NCBI GenBank assembly: GCA_937921995.1
Contig: CAKZVF010000072.1
Location: forward strand, 1 to 34,652
DNA from: an uncultured Pirellulaceae bacterium
Lineage (GTDB): Bacteria; Planctomycetota; Planctomycetia; Pirellulales; Pirellulaceae
Direction of reading: 5' to 3'
Length of the DNA: 34,652 nt
The notes beneath the pieces are model-generated. The model did not search any database. It was not told the DNA's origin and saw only the letters and a program-made list of their open reading frames with translations. Position 1 is the stretch's first letter; each line of letters begins with the position of its first letter. Shown here piece by piece: positions 15,477-23,525 of the stretch. The position numbers and the translations under genes are program-made.

Positions 15477-16355
15477 TTGGAACCAACGAACCTTATCTCA
15501 ACGACCGGCCTCACAAAACGCTTCGGCAAATTCACAGCGCTCAAAGATGTAACGCTGAACATCGGTCGCGGCGAAGTCTTTGGTTTGCTGGGCCCCAACG
15601 GTGCGGGCAAGTCTACGTTGATTCGGACGATGATGGGGTTTCTCAAACCCACCTCCGGAGCTGCCACGATCGACGGGCGCGATTGCTATGACAGTAGAGT
15701 CGATGTTCACAAAGGCGTGACTTACCTGCCCGGCGATGCGCGGCTGTATGGATTGATGCGAGCCAAGTTTTTGATCAAGCAGTTTTGTGGGCTGCGGTCC
15801 AACGCCGACGTGGACCGCGCGTTGGCAATCGCACAGCGGTTGGAACTGAATCTTGAACGTTGGGTGGGATTGATGTCCACCGGCATGAGGCAAAAACTAG
15901 CGTTGTCGGTTTGTCTGGCCGTCGATTGTCCGTTGATCATTTTGGACGAACCGACGGCGAATCTTGACCCCACCGTCCGCGGGCGCGTGTTGGGGCTGGT
16001 TAAGGAAGCCAGAGACGCGGGTAAAACGGTTATCTTTTCGTCTCACGTGCTGTCGGAAATCGAAGAAGTCTGTGATCGCGTTGGCATTCTTAAACACGGC
16101 GAACTGGTCTACCTGAAACCGCTCAGCGATCTCCGCCAGCAGCATCGTATCCAATTCAAAATCGAAGGTGATCTGCCTCCACCGCCGGCGGAACTTGAGT
16201 CACTGGTCACGATTCGAGAGAACCATCGGGGGTATCTGGTCGAGACGCCCGAGCGGGTTCCGGACGTTTTGAAATGGCTGACCCAATTTCCTTTAGAAGA
16301 CGTGAGCATCGAACCGATCGGTCTGCAAAGCGTTTATGATCAATTCCACCATTAA
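15477..16355 (+). CDS. ABC transporter ATP-binding protein (ABC-2 type)
   Basis: This is the nucleotide-binding subunit of an ABC exporter of the CcmA/NatA/DrrA class. Walker A is GPNGAGKST at 39-47, the signature is the variant STGMRQK at 134-140, Walker B is LIILDE with catalytic Glu158, and the switch His is in SSH at 190. A C-terminal region of about 80 residues follows, as in ABC-2 ATPases. Start is TTG at 15477; no ATG precedes Walker A in a suitable place. The permease gene begins 12 bases after the stop, so the two form one operon. The substrate is unknown. Confidence 0.9.
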   Translation: MEPTNLISTTGLTKRFGKFTALKDVTLNIGRGEVFGLLGPNGAGKSTLIRTMMGFLKPTSGAATIDGRDCYDSRVDVHKGVTYLPGDARLYGLMRAKFLIKQFCGLRSNADVDRALAIAQRLELNLERWVGLMSTGMRQKLALSVCLAVDCPLIILDEPTANLDPTVRGRVLGLVKEARDAGKTVIFSSHVLSEIEEVCDRVGILKHGELVYLKPLSDLRQQHRIQFKIEGDLPPPPAELESLVTIRENHRGYLVETPERVPDVLKWLTQFPLEDVSIEPIGLQSVYDQFHH

Positions 16356-16367
16356 CAGCAGTTTCAC

Positions 16368-17318
16368 TTGAACTTAGCGCTTACCAAAAAATACTTCCAC
16401 GAATCAGCGATCCTTTTTATCGGTCTGATCATTGGCGTTTTTACGTTCTGCTTCTTCCGCGTGCGAGTGGTAGGGAAATTGGATACGTCGCAGTTTCAGC
16501 AAATCATGGATCTGCTGCCGAAGGATTGGCGAAAATTCGCCGACGTCGATTTCGATTGGTTGGTCAGCTACCTTGGGCGGACGTCGTTCACGTTGGATGA
16601 ACCGATGTTGGTGCTGCTGATTTCGGCTTGGGCGATCGTGCGTGGTTCGGACGTCGTCAGCGGGGAGCTCAGCCGAGGCACCATGGAGATGTTTTTGGCT
16701 CAACCGATCAGCCGCCGGCGCGTGTTCGTCACGCACGCCTTTTGGACGATTCTAGGACTGGTCGCGTTGGTGTTGATGGCGTGGCTGGGTATGGCGGTTG
16801 GCGTGTGGACAACGTTGGTTGAAGAGTCACGGTATCCAGAGGTTTTTGGGGTTCCGTTGACCTTCGCTCAGCCGGTGAAGACAGACGTTGCGATGAGCAC
16901 TCAAGTCAGCCCTTGGATGTTTATTCCTGGGCTGATCAATCTGTTTGCACTGGGGCTGTTTCTGGCCGCCGCATCGGCGATGGTTTCGGCCTTTGATAGT
17001 TTTCGTTGGCGTACTCTGGGGATCATGTGCGCGTTTTATTTCGCCAACGCAGGCATCAAGATTCTAGGCATGTCGATGGAAGAAGATCGCTGGGTGACGA
17101 ACTTGAGCATCTTTGGATTCTATTCCCCTGCCAACGCCATTGCGGAAGTACAAAAACACTGGTCCAACGCCTTCGCCTTGCTTCAATATAACGGCGTGGG
17201 GGAACTCTTGCGATCCGGTGCGCTGCTGAACAACGTCGTTCTGATGGGGCTTGCCGTAGCAGCCTACATAATCGGTTCGAGACGATTCCACCGCCGCGAT
17301 CTTCCCGCGCCGATGTAG
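16368..17318 (+). CDS. ABC-2 type permease subunit
   Basis: This is the membrane partner of the preceding ATPase. The protein has about six hydrophobic segments: one near the N-terminus (ILFIGLIIGVFTFCFF), two around residues 80-95 and 120-145, further ones around 180-205 and 215-230, and a C-terminal VVLMGLAVAAYIIG. The cytoplasmic SGELSRGTMEMFLAQPISRRRVF segment is the usual ABC-2 permease coupling motif, which pairs with the ATPase. Start is TTG at 16368. A stem-loop with T-run at 17342-17368 probably ends the operon. The exported compound is unknown. Confidence 0.88.
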   Translation: MNLALTKKYFHESAILFIGLIIGVFTFCFFRVRVVGKLDTSQFQQIMDLLPKDWRKFADVDFDWLVSYLGRTSFTLDEPMLVLLISAWAIVRGSDVVSGELSRGTMEMFLAQPISRRRVFVTHAFWTILGLVALVLMAWLGMAVGVWTTLVEESRYPEVFGVPLTFAQPVKTDVAMSTQVSPWMFIPGLINLFALGLFLAAASAMVSAFDSFRWRTLGIMCAFYFANAGIKILGMSMEEDRWVTNLSIFGFYSPANAIAEVQKHWSNAFALLQYNGVGELLRSGALLNNVVLMGLAVAAYIIGSRRFHRRDLPAPM

Positions 17319-17341
17319 GCGAAAAGCCTTCACAAACAGAC

Positions 17342-17368
17342 GATGGGTATGCTCAATCCCCATCTTTT
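17342..17368 (+). terminator. Probable intrinsic terminator of the ABC operon
   Basis: GATGGG at 17342-17347 pairs with CCCATC at 17359-17364 and is followed by TTTT, 24 bases after the permease stop. The stem is short, so it is only a moderate candidate. Confidence 0.45.
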
Positions 17369-17589
17369 AAACGTCCATTTAATCGTTCAAATGCCTTGAG
17401 AAAACTCCTCTGATTTTTATTACCTAACTGAATGTCGTGCGGCTTGGGTGCGGCTTTTTGAGGGTCCTTTTAGTTTGAACTGAAGCTGTAATAATTTACC
17501 TCGGATGACCAGTCGTCGTTCAGGGAGGGCTTACGTTTGACCTTCCTCTCAAACAACATGACTTACCGACATTCCGAAAGGATTCACCC

Positions 17590-18660
17590 ATGAGACGCTC
17601 TAACTTGTTTTATCTCTCTGCCTTGATTGGCTTATTTTCTTGCGGCACCGTTTCGGGGCAAACCTCGGAAATTGTTTCACTACTCGCCGAGACCGCGGGT
17701 CAAACGGAGAACACCGTTTCACTCGCCGAGTCTTCCGTTACAATTTTTGGAAGCGACGGAAATGACTACGCAGTCGCTCGCGACTCAGGCTCGAACCTGA
17801 TCGTTACCCTCAACGGCGATAGATTTACGTTTGCGAAAGCTGGCATTTCCAATGTTCTCTTCTTTGGTGAAGATGGGAATGACAAATTTATCCATAAATC
17901 CGATATCGAAGTCGGTGCCGATGGAGGCGACGGAAATGACCGGCTGATTTCGACCACCGCCCAAGCAACTTTTATTGGCGGAGAAGGAAACGATTACCTC
18001 CAGGGCGCAGATGAAACTGACCTACTCCTTGGTGGCAGCGGAGATGACCGCATTCATGGAAAGGGAGGCGACGATCTTATTTATGGTGATTTGATCCTCC
18101 TGTCCAACGACACAGGCCAACCAGGTGATGATGTTATCTTTGGAGATGACGGGGATGATCTCATTTTTTCCGAAGAAGGTGACGATCTGGTTTTCGGAGA
18201 TGACGGTGACGACCTAGTCCAAAGCGCCGCTGGCGATGATGTCGTCTATGGCGGCGATGGTGCTGACCGCTTGCAGGCAGGCGTTGACGATGACCGAGTT
18301 TACGGTGGCCGGGGCAATGACTACATCCATGGCGGTTGGGGCAACGATGATTTGTTCGCCGATAGCGGCAACGACAAAGTCAAAGGCCACTTCGGCGAAG
18401 ACTTTATTGTGGGCGGCTCCGGAAATGATTGCCTTGAGGGCGGTGGCGGAAACGATCGGGTCCATGGCGGTAGCGACGACGACATCCTGCTTGGCAATGC
18501 CGGCAACGATATACTCAAAGGCCAAACTGGCGATGATTCACTGTACGGCGGAGCAGGCAATGACGATCTGATCGGCGGTGCCGGCGATGACTTTGAAACT
18601 CAGGCCGAAGCAGCCACCGATTGCTTCGGGGCGCCACTGGCTCCGGTTCCGGCAGTCTAA
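17590..18660 (+). CDS. Secreted RTX-type calcium-binding repeat protein
   Basis: This is an exported acidic repeat protein with a classical signal peptide (MRRSNLFYLSALIGLFSCGTVSG) and no LEPR motif, unlike the two other RTX genes here. Residues about 50-110 form a beta-rich lead-in that resembles the start of the RTX gene at 8082-9923. Residues about 110-335 are RTX nonapeptides (GGxGNDxhx), which form a calcium-stabilised beta-roll. The C-terminus ends in a short Ala/Pro tail with no enzyme domain, so it may be structural, adhesive or a calcium-binding surface protein (inference). GAAAGGA precedes the ATG by about 7 bases. A strong hairpin at 18720-18755 lies downstream. Confidence 0.85.
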   Translation: MRRSNLFYLSALIGLFSCGTVSGQTSEIVSLLAETAGQTENTVSLAESSVTIFGSDGNDYAVARDSGSNLIVTLNGDRFTFAKAGISNVLFFGEDGNDKFIHKSDIEVGADGGDGNDRLISTTAQATFIGGEGNDYLQGADETDLLLGGSGDDRIHGKGGDDLIYGDLILLSNDTGQPGDDVIFGDDGDDLIFSEEGDDLVFGDDGDDLVQSAAGDDVVYGGDGADRLQAGVDDDRVYGGRGNDYIHGGWGNDDLFADSGNDKVKGHFGEDFIVGGSGNDCLEGGGGNDRVHGGSDDDILLGNAGNDILKGQTGDDSLYGGAGNDDLIGGAGDDFETQAEAATDCFGAPLAPVPAV

Positions 18661-18719
18661 GAGAAGTAGTGCCAAATTCAACCGGCCATCGTCCTTTAAG
18701 ACGATATTGATAGACAACA

Positions 18720-18755
18720 AAAAACCGCTGTCGGAATTTTCCGTCAGCGGTTTTT
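18720..18755. terminator. Bidirectional intrinsic terminator
   Basis: AAAAACCGCTG at 18720-18730 pairs with CAGCGGTTTTT at 18745-18755, and the inner CGGAA/TTCCG extends the stem past a single T-T mismatch. A-runs on one side and T-runs on the other allow it to end both the forward RTX transcript and the reverse tRNA-Ser transcript. Confidence 0.75.
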
Positions 18756-18766
18756 ATCATTCACAG

Positions 18767-18848
18767 CGGAGAGCACGAGATTCGAACTCGCAACTCCTTG
18801 CGGAGCAATTCCTTTCCAAGGAACCCGCTAACCATTCGCTTACTCTCC
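18767..18848 (-). tRNA. tRNA-Ser (anticodon GGA), atypical D arm
   Basis: On the reverse strand, acceptor arms GGAGAGT and GCTCTCC pair (last pair G-U). The anticodon arm has a 5-bp stem and loop TTGGAAA, giving anticodon GGA (serine, UCC/UCU codons). A long variable arm CTCC-GCAA-GGAG marks it as a class II tRNA, and the T arm has the TTCGAAT loop. CCA is not encoded. Position 8 is A rather than the usual U, and the D stem is reduced to about two pairs, so it is either a diverged functional copy or a decaying one. It lies between moeA and the terminator at 18720-18755. Confidence 0.82.
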
Positions 18849-18961
18849 GTGTCCGCAGCTGGACTTTCGGTCGGATGCTGCAAACGCTCGTTCGTCTATC
18901 AAACAGACCCAAATCATAGCGATATGTTCGTTTTTTTCCACACCGTTTTCGTGGCGCTACA

Positions 18962-20194
18962 TCAAAACGGCAAAAATTCGACTTCAGCGCCCGCTTCATG
19001 CGGAGATTCGCTTACCGGGAAGTAAATCAGCCCTTCGGCATCACGCAGCGACAGCAAATCTGACGAACCGTTCCAACGTAAGGCCTCCACCAAACGCGGA
19101 TCCGAGCAATCGCACCTGCGACCGGGCCAGTAAGTGGGACGATCGCCGCGCGTTTGATGGGGTGCTGATAAAATGGCTCCATGCCGAACCGGCCTGGCCG
19201 CGTTTGGGGCAACGCCAGTCATCTTCCGCACGGCGGTGGAGGCAAACAAATGCATGCCAACCAGACTGCTGACGGGGTTGCCGGGCAAACCAAACACGTA
19301 ACAGCGCTGCCCATCGTCACGGTCGGCCACACCAAAGAAAATTGGCTTCCCCGGTTTCACTTTCACTTTGTGGAAAATCGTTTTCACGCCCTGCGATGCG
19401 AGCACCTCGGGAACCAGATCCATCGTCCCGGCAGAAACGCCGCCGGAGAGGATCAACATATCGTGGGTGAGGCCACTGCGGACTTTTGCTTCCAAATCAG
19501 CTCGTTTGTCGACGCCGATGCCGAGGTCCTTCACCACCGGTACCCAGCCGTTGGCGATCGCGCAAAGCATGGGACCGTTGCTGTTTCGAATTTGCGACGC
19601 GGCAGGTGTTTGGCTGCAGTCGACCAGTTCATCGCCCGTTGGTAACACTGCGATGGTGGGCTGCGCAACCACGGTAACCGTTGACGCACCAATTTCAGCC
19701 AGTAAACCAATGTCCACGGGGCGGATTTGATGATGGGCCTTGAAGATTAGATCTTCGCTGGCAAAGTTGCCCGCGCGAGCCATCTGGTGTTTGCCGGCGG
19801 TGAATTTGCCTTCGACGTTTAAGGTCACCTTTTCAGGCGTAGGATCGGTGTAGCCTAAATTAGACATTTCAATCATCACCACCGAATCGGAGCCTGCGGG
19901 CAAGGGGGCTCCGGTCATGATGCGCGACGTGGTGCCTGGAGTGACTTTGGCTGTCGGCAGCCCTCCGGCGATAATCGTTTCCAACACACGGAACTCGGTC
20001 ACGCCGGCGGCGATATCCGCGGCGCGGACCGCAAAACCATCCATGACCGATTTATTGTGCGGGGGAGAATCAACGTCCGAATGGACGTCGCTTGCCAGAA
20101 TTCGCCCCACGGCTTTGTCCAACCCAATCGTTTCGTCGGGCAAGCGTTCAACGTTGGCTTCGACGGCAAGGAAGGCTTCTTCTACGGTGATCAT
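18962..20194 (-). CDS. moeA: Molybdopterin molybdotransferase MoeA
   Basis: This enzyme inserts molybdate into adenylated molybdopterin in the last step of molybdenum cofactor synthesis, in the cytoplasm. The order of segments is typical: DVHSDVDSPPHNKSVMDGFAVR near the N-terminus, IMTGAPLPAGSDSVVMIE, VLPTGDELV, RNSNGPML, then LSGGVSAGTMDLVPEVL and FGLPGNPVSSLVGMHLF, and a C-terminal domain IV. I chose the ATG at 20194 (MITVEEAF) over the TTG two codons earlier. The product is about 410 residues, a normal length. No other cofactor genes are adjacent; the amidotransferase gene upstream on the same strand is separated by 301 bases of stem-loop repeats. Confidence 0.93.
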   Translation of the reverse strand: MITVEEAFLAVEANVERLPDETIGLDKAVGRILASDVHSDVDSPPHNKSVMDGFAVRAADIAAGVTEFRVLETIIAGGLPTAKVTPGTTSRIMTGAPLPAGSDSVVMIEMSNLGYTDPTPEKVTLNVEGKFTAGKHQMARAGNFASEDLIFKAHHQIRPVDIGLLAEIGASTVTVVAQPTIAVLPTGDELVDCSQTPAASQIRNSNGPMLCAIANGWVPVVKDLGIGVDKRADLEAKVRSGLTHDMLILSGGVSAGTMDLVPEVLASQGVKTIFHKVKVKPGKPIFFGVADRDDGQRCYVFGLPGNPVSSLVGMHLFASTAVRKMTGVAPNAARPVRHGAILSAPHQTRGDRPTYWPGRRCDCSDPRLVEALRWNGSSDLLSLRDAEGLIYFPVSESPHEAGAEVEFLPF

Positions 20195-20495
20195 GAGCAA
20201 ATGGATTTAAGTTTATGGTCGAGCCAATTGGAGAACAGCAGGAGATGGGCAGTAAGCCCACCCCAAAGCTTTCATTTCAAAGTGCTGAAAGCACGGTATG
20301 TAAAAGCCATGGACGCAAGTCCATGGAAAGAGTTGCGAAGGTCTAAAATAAGTGCTGAAAGCACGACATGAATTTTGTGCTCAGATTCATGTCGTCCTTT
20401 CAGGACTTACGCTGCTGATGATTGAGCTTTCCTCTTTCCTCGGACTTGCGTCCGAGGCTACTATCTGCCATCACTTCGTGACTTTTGATTTCCAA
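20195..20495. repeat. Intergenic block of stem-loop repeats
   Basis: These 301 bases between moeA and the amidotransferase gene hold no gene but several dyads. They are GTGCT-GAA-AGCAC at 20282-20294 and again at 20352-20364; CCATGGAC-GCAA-GTCCATGG at 20307-20326; an 11-bp perfect stem 20363-20373/20385-20395 that extends, with mismatches, to the flanking CTGAAAG/CTTTCAG; and CCTCGGAC-TTGC-GTCCGAGG at 20438-20457. Two of the hairpins share the core GGACGCAAGTCC with compensatory changes in the outer stem. Confidence 0.7.
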
Positions 20496-21077
<582 letters not shown>

Positions 21078-21339
21078 GGGGCTAGCTTCTTCCAACGGCG
21101 GGAATTTGCCGTCGACGGACGTTTCTATTTGGGTTTTGAGTAACGTATGGCCGGTTCCCACCGGACGCGCCTAACGGGAACACCTTATTTACCTAACATC
21201 ATATCCCAAGAACCGTTTGTCCTCCACGGCATAAGAAATTTCGCTTGGCGTATTCCGAAATAGTCTCTAAAACCAACTAGCCCAGCCCTCCGCAGTGGGC
21301 TCAGTGGGCTCCGCTTTCGAATGAAACCACGATTCGCCT

Positions 21340-22110
21340 ATGTCCATCGCCTCCAAAACTCAATCGCCGTTGAAAATTTCGACTCCGCTCGCGCAGCGTA
21401 TTGTCGACGTGCATGCGCTGCATAAAAGCGGCACGATGTTCCTGTTCAAATTCTTTCAGCATCTTGCGAAACAACAAGGCGCGGTGTTGCTTTCGGAGAA
21501 TCATGATCCGGCGGACGATTATCTTAATTTGCCGGCGATCGAGGGGAACGCAACGGTCTGTCGCTGCCCGATTCGAACCTTCGACGTCGACGAATTTCGG
21601 CTGGAAAACGCGCCGCAGCATCGAATTTTCCACCTGCGTGATCCGCGTGACATTCTGGTGTCCGAATATTTTTCTTTCGGGTGGATTCATACGACCCAAG
21701 GTACGCCGCTGGATCAACGGCGGTTGGAGATTCAGCAAATGGGCGTCGACGAATATGTGATCACACAAAGCACCCAATCGACGTGGCCTTTGGACGAAAA
21801 ATATGCGGCCTTGGTCGATTATGATTTTGATGCCGCGACCGAAACGGTCGTGAAGTACGAACAAATGGTGACCGATTTCCCCAAATGGTGTGCTCAAGTC
21901 GTGACCGCTTTTGGCACGCGCTTTCCGAGGATGCTGGCCGCGCGTTTGGCGTGGCGCTATCGCAACGAATTCAAAACCTCGGGCGAAACAATGCAGCACA
22001 AGCGCCGCATCACGCCTGGAGATTTTCGCGATAAGTTAAAGTCCGACACGATCAGGATTCTGAATCAGCGATTTGAGGCCGTGCTGGAGCGTTTCAACTA
22101 CCAACGCTGA
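21340..22110 (+). CDS. PAPS-dependent sulfotransferase-family protein
   Basis: This is a probable sulfotransferase that moves sulfate from PAPS to a hydroxyl acceptor. The 5'-phosphosulfate loop reads HKSGTMFLFKFFQHL (about residues 28-42), comparable to the YPKSGTTW motif of cytosolic sulfotransferases. The 3'-phosphate site is HLRDPRDILVSEYFSF (about 98-113). The C-terminal HKRRITPGDFRDKL segment matches the RxGxxGDW-like motif that closes on PAPS. There is no signal peptide. It is divergent from the amidotransferase gene and 176 bases ahead of an aminotransferase gene that has its own promoter-like sequence. The acceptor is unknown; a glycan or small molecule is possible. Confidence 0.82.
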   Translation: MSIASKTQSPLKISTPLAQRIVDVHALHKSGTMFLFKFFQHLAKQQGAVLLSENHDPADDYLNLPAIEGNATVCRCPIRTFDVDEFRLENAPQHRIFHLRDPRDILVSEYFSFGWIHTTQGTPLDQRRLEIQQMGVDEYVITQSTQSTWPLDEKYAALVDYDFDAATETVVKYEQMVTDFPKWCAQVVTAFGTRFPRMLAARLAWRYRNEFKTSGETMQHKRRITPGDFRDKLKSDTIRILNQRFEAVLERFNYQR

Positions 22111-22182
22111 ACGCTGATTTAAGCATCTTAGTCTGCAGTCAGGGCACATTCGGGCCACATTTTGGCGGCTAATTATTCCGTG

Positions 22183-22211
22183 TTGACGCCCGACGGCGAT
22201 GTCTCTATTTT
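22183..22211 (+). promoter_or_regulatory. Sigma-70-like promoter for the aminotransferase gene
   Basis: TTGACG at 22183-22188, a 17-base spacer, then TATTTT at 22206-22211. The start codon lies 75 bases further. The leader contains a 7-bp hairpin GGAGCAG/CTGCTCC at 22234-22256 and a ribosome binding site GGGAGG at 22271-22276. Confidence 0.5.
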
Positions 22212-22286
22212 CCTGCCTTCAATCCAAATTTATGGAGCAGCCACTTAACCTGCTCCGAGTTACCGCGGCAGGGAGGCCTTGGGAAG

Positions 22287-23468
22287 ATGACAAAGACAAA
22301 CGATTCTAAGCGTTCAGGTTCCGTTGATAGTGCACCGTTGTTGGACGTTGACCGTGGCAATGCGCCCTTAAAAGCCGAAATCATGGAGCTGTTCTCGGAG
22401 ATCTATGATTCGGGATGGTTCATCGGTGGCCCACAAGTGAAACAACTTGAGGAATCTGTCGCCGCCGCAACCGGTGCAAAATACGCCGTCGGTTGTGCTT
22501 CTGGCAGCGATGCGCTGTTGGTGTCGTTGATGGCGTTTGATATCAAAGCCGGCGACTGTGTAATCTGTCCCAGTTTCACCTTCTTCGCGACCGCGTCGGC
22601 GATCCGGCGTCTGGGGGCTCAGCCCGTCTTCGTCGATATCGACCCGGTGACGTTTAATCTGGACGTCGAACAAGTAAAACAAGCGATCACGCCAAAAACG
22701 AAAGCCATTATTCCTGTCCACCTTTTTGGCCAGTGTGCCGACATGGACCCCATCATGGAGCTGGCCGGTCGGTACAACATCCGTGTGATCGAAGACTGTG
22801 CTCAGTCCATTGGAGCCACCTACAATCGTAAAGGCTCCGGTAGCATCGGCGACGTGGGGTGCTTCAGTTTTTACCCAACCAAGAATCTTGGCGGCATGGG
22901 CGACGGCGGGATTATGACGACCAATGATGCCGAAATTGCTGACCGGTTGAGACTGTTCGCCAACCACGGTATGAAGCCGCGGTACTACCATCAAGTCATT
23001 GGCGTCAACAGCCGTTTGGACGCCATGCAGGCCGCGGTTTTGAACGTGAAGATGAAGTACGTGAACCAGTACGGTGCAGATCGTCGACAGAACGCGTCGA
23101 ACTACCAGCAATTGATGACGCGTTACGGAATCAGCAGCTTGGTCGCGGCGCCTGGCGTTGACAATGAAGGTCATGTTTGGAATCAATACACGATCCGCAT
23201 TCCTGATGGGCGGCGAGACGAGGTTCGGCGGCAGCTGGCCGATCGCAAGATTGGTTCCGAGATCTACTATCCGATCCCGCTGCACCGGCAAGTGTGTTTC
23301 AAGGATCTGGGCTACGAAGAAGGCAGCCTGCCACACACCGAAGCCGCGGCAGCGGAAGTGCTGAGCATTCCAATTTTCCCCGAACTGACGATCGCCGAAC
23401 AGCAATACGTGGTTGAATCACTGGCCGAAATTATTGCCGGACAGCAGGAAGTTCGAAAAGCTGCTTAG
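22287..23468 (+). CDS. DegT/DnrJ/EryC1/StrS-family PLP aminotransferase
   Basis: This is a PLP-dependent sugar aminotransferase-type enzyme that makes amino sugars for surface polysaccharide or related glycans. Diagnostic segments are GCASGSDALLVSLMA, CPSFTFFATASAIRRLGAQPVFVDID, VIEDCAQSIGA with Asp170 (pyridine nitrogen partner), and FSFYPTKNLGGMGDGG with Lys199 as the Schiff-base lysine. GMKPRYYHQVIGVNSRLDAMQAAVL follows, as usual. The length of 393 residues is typical. GGGAGG stands 10 bases before the ATG. No other nucleotide-sugar genes lie nearby, so the sugar substrate cannot be named. Confidence 0.92.
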   Translation: MTKTNDSKRSGSVDSAPLLDVDRGNAPLKAEIMELFSEIYDSGWFIGGPQVKQLEESVAAATGAKYAVGCASGSDALLVSLMAFDIKAGDCVICPSFTFFATASAIRRLGAQPVFVDIDPVTFNLDVEQVKQAITPKTKAIIPVHLFGQCADMDPIMELAGRYNIRVIEDCAQSIGATYNRKGSGSIGDVGCFSFYPTKNLGGMGDGGIMTTNDAEIADRLRLFANHGMKPRYYHQVIGVNSRLDAMQAAVLNVKMKYVNQYGADRRQNASNYQQLMTRYGISSLVAAPGVDNEGHVWNQYTIRIPDGRRDEVRRQLADRKIGSEIYYPIPLHRQVCFKDLGYEEGSLPHTEAAAAEVLSIPIFPELTIAEQQYVVESLAEIIAGQQEVRKAA

Positions 23469-23525
23469 CCTGCGAGTGGGTTTCCGCCTTGCGTCCGTGC
23501 TGAGCACCCAACCTCTGCAGTCGTA

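Noticed and set aside
20057-20371. Forward frame running from the moeA start region into the stem-loop block
   Set aside because: Antisense to the conserved moeA N-terminus and ends in repeat sequence.
22368-23405. Long open frame (345 codons) on the reverse strand
   Set aside because: It is fully antisense to the conserved DegT-type aminotransferase, has no domain or start signals, and such frames are common opposite GC-rich genes.
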